64,000 nt of DNA from the NCBI RefSeq assembly GCF_031453555.1, contig NZ_JAVIZM010000001.1, positions 3,665,001 through 3,729,000 of the forward strand, read 5' to 3'. This document shows, in pieces, positions 33,194 to 42,165 of this stretch; positions within the stretch are counted from its first letter, which is position 1; every line of letters begins with the position of its first letter. The notes under the pieces were generated by a model that did not search any database, was not told where the DNA came from, and saw nothing but the letters and a program-made list of their open reading frames with translations. This DNA is from Bacillus sp. SLBN-46. Lineage in GTDB: Bacteria; Bacillota; Bacilli; Bacillales; Cytobacillaceae. A program made the translations under genes and the position numbers.

Positions 33194-34615
33194 TTATTCG
33201 ACATTTATGAAAGCTCTAGCCTCTAACTCTGCTTGAATCTTCTTTAGTTCCAGCTCTTTATCATCGCGATAAAATAAATTGTACGTATCAAATGGGATGA
33301 TTCTACCATCTGGATGAGCGATATGAACGCAGGATTTTTTAACGGATCGCACATCAAAATTGTACGCATCTAAAAACTGCATAATGATGACCCGAAATAC
33401 GTTATCATAGCCAATTTCTCCTGGCATAGATACTTTTGGCAAACAGCAGAGTAAATCCTTTAGGGAGAGTGACGCAGAATCGGGTGAATGATTTAAAGAA
33501 AATAATTTAAAAATCATGTTTTTGATATTGTCATCCTGTTCAAAAACAATGGTATTGCGTTCACCTTCTAATAAAATATTAGGATCAATAAGGCCAGTTA
33601 ATGGTGTTGCTTCGCCGTTCATTTTTAATGCATACCCCATTGCTAAACAGTCCGGGTGGCAGGGAACAGGAATAATATCCTTTGAGCCAAAAACATTGGA
33701 TTGGTCAATGATCATCTGTCTTACTTCACTAAGTGTAAGGCGATTTGTCGCTGGATCGTATTCTTCCAATCTCCCTGCAGCCTGAATCGGTTGGAAGGTA
33801 ACTCCTCGAACACATTTCTGTTTCAACCCATATTGAATAATTTTGCCGACCTCATGATCATTTAAGCCCTTCTTTAAGGTTACAACTAAGGTTGTAGAAA
33901 TATTAAATTCATTTAAATGTTCAATTGCTTTTTTTCTTACATCCCTTAAATCTACCCCTCTTAATTCTTCTAGTGTTTCTTTTTCAAAGCTATCAAACTG
34001 GAGATAAATTTCAAAACCAGGAGAGTAAGTGGCAAGCCTTCTCACAAACTCTTTATCTGTTGCCATGCGAAGACCATTGGTATTCACCATTATATGTCGG
34101 ATCGGTCTTGATTTTGCCATATCAAGTATGTCAAAAAACTGTGGATGGATGGTGGGTTCCCCGCCACTGATCTGAACAATATCTGCGTGTCGTTCATTTT
34201 TTATGATATTATCGAGCATGAATTCAATTTTCTCTAAGCTTCGGAAGCTTCCTTTTTGAGGAGAGGATTCCGCATAGCAGATGGGGCATTTTAGGTTACA
34301 TCTTTCCGTAATCTCTAAAAGCGTCAAACAGCTATGCTGTTCATGGTCAGGGCAAAGTCCACAATCATATGGGCAGCCATATTTAATAGGTGTATTCCAT
34401 CGGTATGGCATTTCCGATGGTTTAATAAACTCACGACACCATTTATAATAAGCGACATCAGTTGAAATCAATACCTTCTCCCTACCGTGCTTCATACAAT
34501 GCTTCACAAGGTATACCTTTTCATTTTCAATAATTACTTTAGCTTCTACCTTACGCAGACAGGTTGAACAGATACTGTTTGTTAGTTCATAAAATAAATA
34601 GGGACGGTTAGGCAT
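33194..34615 (-). CDS. Tes/MJ0619-like radical SAM enzyme
   Basis: 473 residues. A Cys-rich N-terminal region (CSTC at about 16, HCMKHG, then YGCPYDCGLCPDHEQH near 80-95) leads into the radical SAM motif CNLKCPIC (about 106-113), ISGGEPTIHP and NTNG. A C-terminal PCHPDCLAMGY could hold another cluster. This layout is that of the archaeal tetraether synthase (Tes) and MJ0619 methylase group, which act on lipids or pterins. Bacterial members are mostly uncharacterised. Its ATG overlaps the end of the Lgt-like gene by 8 bp, so both proteins are translationally coupled and may work on one lipid substrate. Confidence 0.85.
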   Translation of the reverse strand: MPNRPYLFYELTNSICSTCLRKVEAKVIIENEKVYLVKHCMKHGREKVLISTDVAYYKWCREFIKPSEMPYRWNTPIKYGCPYDCGLCPDHEQHSCLTLLEITERCNLKCPICYAESSPQKGSFRSLEKIEFMLDNIIKNERHADIVQISGGEPTIHPQFFDILDMAKSRPIRHIMVNTNGLRMATDKEFVRRLATYSPGFEIYLQFDSFEKETLEELRGVDLRDVRKKAIEHLNEFNISTTLVVTLKKGLNDHEVGKIIQYGLKQKCVRGVTFQPIQAAGRLEEYDPATNRLTLSEVRQMIIDQSNVFGSKDIIPVPCHPDCLAMGYALKMNGEATPLTGLIDPNILLEGERNTIVFEQDDNIKNMIFKLFSLNHSPDSASLSLKDLLCCLPKVSMPGEIGYDNVFRVIIMQFLDAYNFDVRSVKKSCVHIAHPDGRIIPFDTYNLFYRDDKELELKKIQAELEARAFINVE

Positions 34616-35354
34616 GAATTTCTCTCCTTTTTTCGGTTTGTGTTTTACTAATCAGCCACAGGTAATACGTAATTCCTAGTAAACTAGCAAGTTGGATATT
34701 ATTTAGAATCCAGTAAGGATGTGGAGTTGGTTTGATAAAATCAATCATTAGACGAAAGAGAAGATACCCTAGCATAAATAATTGAAATAACAGCCCTTCC
34801 CACCCTATCTGTTTTCTTTTTAAATAAAGAAGAAAGACGATAAGGATGCCTAAGAAAGCGATTTCATACAATTGAGTGGGATGCCTAAGAATACCATCTC
34901 CAAAATCTACGCCCGTTGCCCATGTGGTTGGAACACCATAGGTATGATCATCTAAACCAGTTAAGAAGCAGCCAATTCTTCCGATCATCATTCCAACAGA
35001 AAGAGGTAAAACGAAATCATCCCCCGTTGAACGCGTCCATCCAATGCATTTCTTAGCTGTCTCCACCCCAATTAAGCCGCCTAACAATCCACCCACAATT
35101 GTTTTTCCTTCTACTAAATAAACTAGATTATTCCAGTTTTCCAGTGTCTTCACCGGGTCTTCTAACCAATATAGAAGTTTTGAACCCATGGCAGCACCTA
35201 ATGTCGCACCAACTACTACCCATAGTGCTTTATCCATAGGAATTCGTTCCTTATTTCTTGTATATAAATACACGCGAAATCCAATAAAATAGGCTAAGGA
35301 TTCAAATATCAAATGCGGATGCACACCAAAAATATAGAAAGGGAAATTCATCAT
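34608..35354 (-). CDS. Lgt-like membrane protein with changed catalytic motif
   Basis: 248 residues with about seven helices, related to prolipoprotein diacylglyceryl transferase. It keeps GRIG (125-128), RHPTQLYE (157-164) and an Arg in FRLMIDF (201). However, the Lgt loop carrying the essential His (SFHGG in E. coli) reads KTIVGG (84-89), and GNxxNGELWG reads GCFLTGLDDHTYG. So it is unlikely to be the housekeeping Lgt; it may transfer or modify another lipid. It heads an operon with a Tes-like radical SAM enzyme. AAAGGAG precedes the two possible ATGs. Confidence 0.8.
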   Translation of the reverse strand: MMNFPFYIFGVHPHLIFESLAYFIGFRVYLYTRNKERIPMDKALWVVVGATLGAAMGSKLLYWLEDPVKTLENWNNLVYLVEGKTIVGGLLGGLIGVETAKKCIGWTRSTGDDFVLPLSVGMMIGRIGCFLTGLDDHTYGVPTTWATGVDFGDGILRHPTQLYEIAFLGILIVFLLYLKRKQIGWEGLLFQLFMLGYLLFRLMIDFIKPTPHPYWILNNIQLASLLGITYYLWLISKTQTEKRREIHA

Positions 35355-35548
35355 CCACCACTCCTTTCTTTACTATATTCTTCCATGCTGATAAATATAT
35401 TAACACAATTTTTCAAAAAAACTGTAAATTATCTCAAAAATACAAATCATTTCAGTAATAGAAAGAATAAAAGCAAAATTGCCCAAATATTTAATAGATT
35501 TGTGCTACTATTAATTCAACACCTTTAAAAAAAATGGAGGTTATCATC

Positions 35549-36466
35549 ATGAAAATATTAGTTGTTGGAGCTGGTGCAGTCGGAGGTTATTTTGGCGGCC
35601 GCTTAGCTGAAAAAGGAGAAAAGGTTACCTTTCTTGTTCGGGAAAATAGAAAGAAACAGCTAGAACAAAATGGACTACTCATCCAGAGCATCCATGGAAA
35701 CATACATATAAGGCCACAACTACTTCTCTCTGGAGAGGCAGCAGAAGCCTTTGACGTTGTTTTGATTTCCACGAAAGCTTATCACCTTGATTCGGCAATT
35801 GAAGACATGCGCCCTTACATTGGAAAGGATACTATGATCCTTCCGCTTCTGAATGGGATGTCACACATCGACAAGCTGGTTGAATCCTTTGGTGAAAAAA
35901 ATGTCCTTGGTGGGCTTTGCTTTGTGGAATCCACCCTTGACCAGCATGGAACCATCATTCAAACTAGTCCTATCCACGATCTAGTGTATGGTGAAAGAAA
36001 TGGAGAAAAATCTGAACGAATAACACGTTTAGAGAACGTTCTTACGGGGACAAAAGCCAATTTTCTGCTTTCAGATAAGATTAACCAAGAGATGTGGGTA
36101 AAATATTTATTCATATCCACGCTTTCCGGTATCACCTCCTTGTTTAGGTCTCCCATCGGACCCATTCTTGAAAATAAAGAGGGAGTTAACACGATTGAGA
36201 AGGTGCTGCATGAAACAGCTTCCATTATGAGAAGTATCCATGCACCCCTGCCAGAAGGTATTGAAGACTTACAAAAGAACAAATTAATGGCTATGAATTA
36301 TGAAATGAAGTCTTCGCTCCAACGAGATATGGAAAAGAGTTTGCCCATTGAAGCAGATCATCTATACGGTTACCTATTAAAATTAGCTAACAAAAACGAT
36401 ATCGATGCTCCCAATTTAAAAATCATTAACCTGAATTTAAAAATATATGAAACAATGAACCTCTAA
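35549..36466 (+). CDS. panE: 2-dehydropantoate 2-reductase (ketopantoate reductase)
   Basis: About 305 residues with the NADP site ILVVGAGAVGGYFGGRLAEKG, STKAYHLDSAI, LLNGMSHID and the catalytic Lys in MWVKYLFISTLSGITSLF. It reduces ketopantoate to pantoate for CoA synthesis; Bacillus often carries more than one homologue of this family, so another 2-keto acid is possible. ATG 35549 is used because GGAGG is eight bases upstream; ATG 35534 overlaps it. Confidence 0.87.
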   Translation: MKILVVGAGAVGGYFGGRLAEKGEKVTFLVRENRKKQLEQNGLLIQSIHGNIHIRPQLLLSGEAAEAFDVVLISTKAYHLDSAIEDMRPYIGKDTMILPLLNGMSHIDKLVESFGEKNVLGGLCFVESTLDQHGTIIQTSPIHDLVYGERNGEKSERITRLENVLTGTKANFLLSDKINQEMWVKYLFISTLSGITSLFRSPIGPILENKEGVNTIEKVLHETASIMRSIHAPLPEGIEDLQKNKLMAMNYEMKSSLQRDMEKSLPIEADHLYGYLLKLANKNDIDAPNLKIINLNLKIYETMNL

Positions 36467-36494
36467 ACTAGTACTTGGGGAAATATCTAATAGT

Positions 36495-37151
36495 TTATTT
36501 ATTTCCCATTTTCTTTTTCAATTTCCTGTAAAAGCGATAGCCTTTCCTTACACCATCCACGATAAAAAAAGGAATGGGGGGATGGAATTTAAGTATATAG
36601 GGCCTATATATCTTGTAATATGCCTTCTTCAAATCTTTCCACTTGTGGCATACACCCTGTTTATAGAAATCAGAAACGTCTACGATATATCCTTTTCCGT
36701 TATGCATCACGACGTTTTTACCATGAACATCAAAGGGATTTAAGCCAACTTTTCTTGCGTATTCTAATCCAGCATCGATATCCTGAATCACATTTTCAGG
36801 TATAGGTAAACCCTTTACTAAAGCATCAAATAAAGTAATCCCCTCCAGCTTTTTTAAGATCAAATAATTTTCTCCATAGTCTAAAAGTCTGGAATAGGAT
36901 TCATGGTTTCCTAATTTTTTATATACCTCTATTTCCTTCTTCAGCTCTTCAGGGTTCCGTCCATAAATTTTCACTACCCAGTTAGGGTTTGACTCATGAG
37001 CAAAAACTCCGGCGTAATTGCCGCTTCCGATCGTTCTCCATGAATGGGATTGATTTTTTACAATAATGGGATCGAATGGGCTGGGCGATTGTAATTCAAT
37101 TTTGGTTAATAACTCATTTTCAATTAGCTTTATATATTGTGCGATTTGCAT
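36495..37151 (-). CDS. Small protein-kinase-like protein (YrzF-like)
   Basis: 218 residues with a compact kinase fold: a Gly-rich start IGSGNYAGVF (about 41), Lys in WVVKIYG (about 61), the catalytic loop DVHGKNVVMH (about 141) and metal-binding VDVSDFY (about 158). It lacks the large C-lobe of Hanks kinases, as do YrzF/YbdM-type proteins and lipid-core kinases. The basic C-terminal tail (RKGYRFYRKLKKKMGNK) may bind membrane or nucleic acid. Substrate unknown. Confidence 0.75.
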   Translation of the reverse strand: MQIAQYIKLIENELLTKIELQSPSPFDPIIVKNQSHSWRTIGSGNYAGVFAHESNPNWVVKIYGRNPEELKKEIEVYKKLGNHESYSRLLDYGENYLILKKLEGITLFDALVKGLPIPENVIQDIDAGLEYARKVGLNPFDVHGKNVVMHNGKGYIVDVSDFYKQGVCHKWKDLKKAYYKIYRPYILKFHPPIPFFIVDGVRKGYRFYRKLKKKMGNK

Positions 37152-37302
37152 CCGTACCCACCTTCTCTACTCTTCCGTTAATATTACATAAATCATAATG
37201 TTTTTCCCCCATTTCTTCAACCGTATCTTTTCAGCAGTAAAAAACCATAGTACACTTAAAAATAGTTATTATTTGTTCAATATTTAAAAGTGAGGAGATA
37301 CT

Positions 37303-37857
37303 GTGAATTTTCCCATTTTAGAAACAAAGAGACTGAAGTTAATTGAAATCACTCATCAGCATGTTGATTCCATTTATGAGGTATTATCTTTAGAAGAAGT
37401 AACACGTTTTTACGGAACGAACCGTTTTACCTTACCAATTGAAGCTTCGAGATTAATTGACATGTTCCATAAGAACTTTCATGAAAAAAGAGGGATCCGC
37501 TGGGGAATTAAAGTAAAAGAAAATCAAAGGATTATTGGTACAGTAGGGCTAAATGCTTTACATATGAATAATAAAAGGGCTGAAATTGGCTACGAACTAC
37601 ATCCTGCGTTTTGGAGAATGGGCTATGCCTCTGAAGCTATTAAAGAAGTATTGGCGTTTAGCTTTAAGCAATTACATTTGTATCGGTTAGGAGCAGTCGT
37701 CTTTCCCGAAAATGAGGCCTCCATCAATTTACTTATGAAACTAGGCTTTGAGCAAGAAGGCCTTCTACGAGGGTATATTCATCAAAATGAAGAATTCCAT
37801 GATACATGCGTACTATCTTTGTTGCAGCCTGATTGGAAAAGAAGCCAGGAAAATTAG
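37303..37857 (+). CDS. GNAT acetyltransferase (RimJ/RimL-like)
   Basis: 184 residues with GNAT motifs: LETKRLKLIEIT at the N-terminus, IIGTVGLNALHMNNKRAEIGYEL, PAFWRMGYASEAIKEVL (acetyl-CoA loop) and FPENEASINLLMKLGFEQEGLLRGY. This is the subfamily that acetylates ribosomal protein N-termini or antibiotics; substrate unknown. GAGGAG precedes the GTG start. Its stop overlaps the end of the next gene on the opposite strand. Confidence 0.88.
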   Translation: MNFPILETKRLKLIEITHQHVDSIYEVLSLEEVTRFYGTNRFTLPIEASRLIDMFHKNFHEKRGIRWGIKVKENQRIIGTVGLNALHMNNKRAEIGYELHPAFWRMGYASEAIKEVLAFSFKQLHLYRLGAVVFPENEASINLLMKLGFEQEGLLRGYIHQNEEFHDTCVLSLLQPDWKRSQEN

Positions 37858-38072
37858 TTCTCCTGGCTTTCATTATTCTCAAAGAAATTCTTCATTGCCT
37901 CTGGATCATGTGCTTTTCCATTGTGATAATATGGATTATCTTCTGATGGTTCCTTTGGGTCAAGGTTCGTTTTGATTACTAACATTGGTGAGGAAGGACT
38001 TTCAGCAATCATTCTGTCATTTAATTGATCAAAATCAGTCATCTTTTTATTTCCAGGTTGTCTCGGCTCCAT
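37854..38072 (-). CDS. Small hydrophilic hypothetical protein (72 aa)
   Basis: 72 residues, Pro-, Asn- and Glu-rich, with no hydrophobic segment, likely disordered. AGGAGG lies eight bases before ATG 38072, which supports it as real; the longer GTG form at 38081 overlaps that site. Not recognised, but small proteins of this type are common near cotE in Bacillus. It shares four bases with the convergent GNAT gene. Confidence 0.6.
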   Translation of the reverse strand: MEPRQPGNKKMTDFDQLNDRMIAESPSSPMLVIKTNLDPKEPSEDNPYYHNGKAHDPEAMKNFFENNESQEN

Positions 38073-38162
38073 CACTAACACCTCCTAGAAATAGCTTGCT
38101 GATATTCTCAGTTAAACATGCATTAAATTTCCATATCCTAACCAAATTCAAAACAGAAAAAA

Positions 38163-38186
38163 ACTAGGAAGTTTTACCTTCCTAGT
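38163..38186 (-). terminator. cotE terminator
   Basis: ACTAGGAAG pairs with CTTCCTAGT across six bases; on the minus strand it is followed by TTTTTTT, four bases after the cotE stop. Confidence 0.85.
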
Positions 38187-38190
38187 GGTC

Positions 38191-38736
38191 TTACTCTTCT
38201 TCTGAGCCGACTAAGAACTCTGGATTCAGATCCTCAAATTCTTCATCGTCTACATCCAATCCCCAATCATCGTCACAGTCTTTGCAGCCTTCAGAACTAA
38301 CGCGAACACAAACCTTTGTTTCGCCAATTACTTCTACAAGGAATTCCCTTTCGACGTGAACGATGATTCGATTACCGTTAGGGGAAATGACTGCTTCCAC
38401 ACAATTTGGCTGTTGCAACACTTTAGCACAAATCTCACTGTCATCGTGGCAGTCATGATCACGATACTTTAACTTGATAACATCAGTATATTGTACCCGT
38501 TCAGTTACTACCTCTGTTTTGGTATTATCATTAAACGAGTACCATACATTGATATCATAGTGACCGTGAATCTCTACAGTCTTACCTACTTTTTTCGCGT
38601 TGTATTTATGGTTGATAATCCAACAACCAAGAATACTTGTTGGACTGTGCGCCGGGCTAATCGTATGATTGGACTGGGTGAATTTACGTCCTTTCGCTAC
38701 TACGGCCTTCGTAATTATCTCTCTATATTCTCCCAT
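38191..38736 (-). CDS. cotE: Outer spore coat morphogenetic protein CotE
   Basis: About 181 residues very similar to B. subtilis Cot[73 protein letters not shown] and [18 protein letters not shown], with an acidic C-terminal tail. CotE is needed to assemble the outer coat during sporulation. ATG 38736 (MGEYRE) matches the known start and has GAGGAGGG upstream. Confidence 0.96.
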   Translation of the reverse strand: MGEYREIITKAVVAKGRKFTQSNHTISPAHSPTSILGCWIINHKYNAKKVGKTVEIHGHYDINVWYSFNDNTKTEVVTERVQYTDVIKLKYRDHDCHDDSEICAKVLQQPNCVEAVISPNGNRIIVHVEREFLVEVIGETKVCVRVSSEGCKDCDDDWGLDVDDEEFEDLNPEFLVGSEEE

Positions 38737-38944
38737 TTCGCGCGAACCCTCCTCATTCAGTTTCATTTCATCGTATGCTAAATTGTAGACTAGTGTGATA
38801 TATAATTTTGTGAATACTGGTTAAAAGTTTAGTCATAGTTCATTTTATGCGGGATTTAATGGTGTGTGCCTCTCTTGCCTGTACTTAAAAATGGAGGTTT
38901 CTTATGTAGATTAAATCGAGGAGAATACTGATTCTTGAAAAAGA

Positions 38945-38976
38945 AAGAGGCTGACCCTTTTTTGAGTCAGCCTCTT
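38945..38976 (-). terminator. ricA terminator
   Basis: AAGAGGCTGAC pairs with GTCAGCCTCTT; the minus strand then reads TCTTTTT. Confidence 0.85.
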
Positions 38977-38983
38977 AGCCTAA

Positions 38984-39439
38984 TTAATGATCGTGATCAC
39001 AATCGTCGTGCCCATCACAAGCTCCGCCGCCATGTTTCATGCTGCCGCCTGTTTCACCCATTAATACATCGCCGCCTGTGGAAGTGATAATCTCATCAGT
39101 GACTGTATTTGAAATAGTCGATGCAATTAGCTGCAACAACTCATTAACTTCTAATTGGGATTGCTTAAAATCCTGAACAACAGGAATTTCATCTAGTTCC
39201 TGTTCAATTGAAGCAATTTTGTCTTCAACCTTCTTTAATGCCTCAGGTTTTCCATAATGTTGTAGATTAACTGCTTGCTTCTGAAGACCTTTAATATCTG
39301 CAATTAATGTGTTTACCTTTGGATTTTCATGAATATGAGCTTCTGCTCGTTTGAAGAAGTCTACTTCTTCAGTTTCTGCTATCATACGTGCTAAATCTGC
39401 TGCACGAGCGACGATATCGTCTTTAGTATACTTCGCCAC
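38984..39439 (-). CDS. ricA: RicA (YmcA), RicAFT complex subunit
   Basis: 151 residues of the YmcA/YlbF family: all-helical with KRAEAHIHENPKVNTLIADIKGLQKQAVNLQHYGKPEALKKVE-type pattern (key residues around 30-72). The C-terminus ends with Cys141, Cys147 and several His, fitting the iron-sulfur ligation known for RicAFT. The complex stimulates RNase Y processing of mRNA and is needed for sporulation and biofilms. It lies one base downstream of miaB, so co-transcribed, as in B. subtilis. Confidence 0.93.
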   Translation of the reverse strand: MAKYTKDDIVARAADLARMIAETEEVDFFKRAEAHIHENPKVNTLIADIKGLQKQAVNLQHYGKPEALKKVEDKIASIEQELDEIPVVQDFKQSQLEVNELLQLIASTISNTVTDEIITSTGGDVLMGETGGSMKHGGGACDGHDDCDHDH

Positions 39440-39440
39440 T

Positions 39441-40985
39441 TTACTTCACCTCTGCTGGTTCTAATTCTTCCACCATTTCTCCGTTTAATGACCATGTTTT
39501 TGCTTCTGTAATTTTTACTTTAATAATTTTGCCAATCGTTGATTTAGGTGCTACAACGTTGACAAGCTTGCTTCTTGTTGTGTAACCTGCAAGAACATTA
39601 GGGTTGTTCTTGCTCTCCCCTTCGATCAGTACATCAAGAACCTGACCTTCATGTTTTTTCATTGCTTCTAATGACATTTCATTAACAAGCTTGTTTAGAC
39701 GCTGAAGACGTTCTTTCTTAACTTCCATTGGAACATTATCTTCCATTTTGGCCGCTGGTGTTCCTTCACGTGGAGAATAAATAAATGTATACGCTAATTC
39801 ATACCCTACTTCACGATAGAGAGACATTGTCTCTTCAAACTGCTCGTCCGTTTCGTTCGGATATCCCACAATAATATCAGTTGTCAAAGCAACATTTGGA
39901 ATCGCCGCTTTAATTTTTCTAACAAGCTCTAAATATTGTTCTCTTGTATATTTACGAGCCATGATTTTTAATACATCCGTTGAACCTGATTGGACTGGCA
40001 AGTGGATATGATCCATTAAGTTGCCGCCTTTAGCAAGAACTTCGATTAAATGATCATCAAAGTCACGCGGATGGCTTGTAGTGAAACGAATTCGTGGAAT
40101 ATCAATCTTACGTAATTCATCCATTAACTCACCTAGACCATAGTTCATTCCTTCTAAGTCTTTACCATAGGCATTAACGTTCTGGCCTAGAAGAGTTACC
40201 TCCTGGTAGCCCTGTGCTGCCAAATGACGGACTTCCTGGATAATCTCTTCAGGTCTGCGGCTACGTTCCTTACCGCGTGTATAAGGTACAATACAATACG
40301 TACAGAACTTATCGCAGCCATACATAATGTTAACCCATGCTTTAATCTTGCCACGACGTACCTTTGGAAGGTTTTCAATAACGTCTCCTTCCTTAGACCA
40401 TACTTCAACAACCATTTCCTTTGACATATATGCTTCATGAAGGATGTTTGGCAGGCGGTGGATATTATGAGTACCAAAAATCATATCCACTTGGTTATAC
40501 GTCTTCAAAATTTTATTAACTACGGACTCTTCCTGAGACATACAGCCACAAACACCTAAAAGTAAGTCTGGCTTCTCTAATTTTAGTGCTTTCAAATGAC
40601 CTAATTCACCAAACACTTTATTTTCAGCATTCTCGCGAATTGCACATGTGTTTAGTAAAATTACGTTTGCATCCTCTGTATTATCAGTGGGCTCGTATCC
40701 TAAAGCTAAAAAGATCCCAGCCATAACTTCTGTATCATGCTCATTCATTTGGCAACCATACGTACGGATATAGAACTTTCTGCCTTCACCCATTCCACGG
40801 AACTCTTCTGGAATAGCAAAGTCATTGTGATACTTTACTTCTTCTTTACCACGTTTCTTCGCATCCTTTAAAGAAGGTGCAGTAATTACTTGCTCAAAGT
40901 ACTTGCTGTAATCCTTGGCGGATTTTTTGTCCGAAGAATTAGCCGTTTCTACTTGTTGACCTTCTAAACGTTGCTTTTCATTCAT
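39441..40985 (-). CDS. miaB: tRNA-2-methylthio-N6-dimethylallyladenosine synthase
   Basis: About 514 residues. Order: an UPF0004 domain with YGCQMNEHD and two more conserved Cys ([19 protein letters not shown]), the radical SAM core [15 protein letters not shown], then a C-terminal TRAM domain. It methylthiolates A37 of tRNAs reading UNN codons. ATG 40985 (MNEKQ) matches the B. subtilis start; the TTG at 40994 is also in frame. First gene of the miaB-ricA unit. Confidence 0.96.
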   Translation of the reverse strand: MNEKQRLEGQQVETANSSDKKSAKDYSKYFEQVITAPSLKDAKKRGKEEVKYHNDFAIPEEFRGMGEGRKFYIRTYGCQMNEHDTEVMAGIFLALGYEPTDNTEDANVILLNTCAIRENAENKVFGELGHLKALKLEKPDLLLGVCGCMSQEESVVNKILKTYNQVDMIFGTHNIHRLPNILHEAYMSKEMVVEVWSKEGDVIENLPKVRRGKIKAWVNIMYGCDKFCTYCIVPYTRGKERSRRPEEIIQEVRHLAAQGYQEVTLLGQNVNAYGKDLEGMNYGLGELMDELRKIDIPRIRFTTSHPRDFDDHLIEVLAKGGNLMDHIHLPVQSGSTDVLKIMARKYTREQYLELVRKIKAAIPNVALTTDIIVGYPNETDEQFEETMSLYREVGYELAYTFIYSPREGTPAAKMEDNVPMEVKKERLQRLNKLVNEMSLEAMKKHEGQVLDVLIEGESKNNPNVLAGYTTRSKLVNVVAPKSTIGKIIKVKITEAKTWSLNGEMVEELEPAEVK

Positions 40986-41259
40986 TTGGTTCAAAATCCC
41001 CTTTCTTACATAGTAAACATAAACTGATGGCTTCTATTTAGTTTCATTATTATTCTTTGTGCAAAGAATAAATTTTTGGTTAATCTGCACATTATTATAG
41101 TATAAAGGTTTACTGTAATGAAAACAATAGAAATCCCTGTAAACACGCCCTTTTAGAGGACATTGCTAATCATCTAAAATAAAAATTTAGCCAATTAATA
41201 ATTGTACTGGATTCCAAGTAAAATTAATGTGAGGTAACTCACTATTTTTCATAAAAAAA
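40986..41259. other. Intergenic region upstream of miaB
   Basis: About 270 bp of AT-rich sequence that should hold the miaB promoter; I see no clear -35/-10 pair, RNA element or gene. Confidence 0.4.
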
Positions 41260-41288
41260 AATCCCGTGGAACAAAGTTCCGCGGGATT
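41260..41288 (-). terminator. korAB terminator
   Basis: AATCCCGTGGAAC pairs with GTTCCGCGGGATT around a three-base loop, with A and T runs on the flanks. Confidence 0.88.
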
Positions 41289-41298
41289 TTTTTATTTA

Positions 41299-42165
41299 TT
41301 ACATAAATTCGCCGACTAATTTATCAAAATAGTTTTGGTCAAGATTAAGGTCCGCTTGAGATAACGGAGCCGGTGAGTACCCTTGGATTAACTCCTGGTA
41401 AGATTGACGCTCAGTATTTTGATAGATTAGACCAGTTACAAGACCATTATGCTTCATTAATGTTTGCATAGCCATTTCACGACTATTTGGGTCGTACCCT
41501 TCAACATCACTTAGCTTTGTAAGATTTTCTTTGAACCAATCATATGTGTTGACCTTATTATAAGTTACACATGGGCTGAAAACGTTGATTAATGAGAACC
41601 CTTTATGATTGATACCTGCTTCGATTAGAGCAGTAAGTTCTTTTAAATCAGTTGAAAAGCTTTGTGCAACAAATGTTGCGCCAGCAGTTAAAGCCATTTC
41701 CATTGGAGAAATTGCTTGTTCAATTGATCCCAATGGAGTTGACTTTGTTTTAAAGCCAGCTGCAGAACGTGGTGATGTTTGACCTTTAGTTAAACCATAA
41801 ATTTGGTTATCCATAACAACATAAGTAACGTCAATATTACGACGAATAGCGTGAATCGTATGACCCATACCGATGGCGAAACCGTCACCGTCACCGCCAG
41901 ATGCGATAACAGTTAAGTCACGATTAGCCATTTTAACACCTTGTGCAATCGGTAATGAACGGCCATGGATACCGTGGAAACCATATGAATTGATATAACC
42001 AGAAATACGTCCTGAACAGCCGATACCAGAAATAACAGCTAAATTTTCAGGTTCTAAACCAACATTTGCTGCAGCACGTTGCATTGCCGCTTGTACGGAG
42101 AAGTCGCCACAGCCAGGGCACCAGTTCGGTTTTACATTGTTTCGAAAGTCTTTAAAAGTGGCCAT
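41299..42165 (-). CDS. korB: 2-oxoacid:ferredoxin oxidoreductase, beta subunit
   Basis: 288 residues with NWCPGCGDFSVQAA, the thiamine diphosphate motif GDGDGFAIGMGHTIHAIRRN and MDNQIYGLTKGQTSPRS. It is the TPP-binding half of a KorAB-type enzyme that oxidises 2-oxoglutarate or pyruvate to the acyl-CoA with ferredoxin as acceptor. It follows korA directly (TAA then ATG), as in other Bacillaceae between spoVS and miaB. Confidence 0.93.
   Translation of the reverse strand: MATFKDFRNNVKPNWCPGCGDFSVQAAMQRAAANVGLEPENLAVISGIGCSGRISGYINSYGFHGIHGRSLPIAQGVKMANRDLTVIASGGDGDGFAIGMGHTIHAIRRNIDVTYVVMDNQIYGLTKGQTSPRSAAGFKTKSTPLGSIEQAISPMEMALTAGATFVAQSFSTDLKELTALIEAGINHKGFSLINVFSPCVTYNKVNTYDWFKENLTKLSDVEGYDPNSREMAMQTLMKHNGLVTGLIYQNTERQSYQELIQGYSPAPLSQADLNLDQNYFDKLVGEFM

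Noticed and set aside
34608..35354. Annotation as the housekeeping Lgt
   Set aside because: The His-containing loop and the Asn/Glu signature of Lgt are missing, and the context (Tes-like radical SAM) differs from the usual hprK-lgt neighbourhood.
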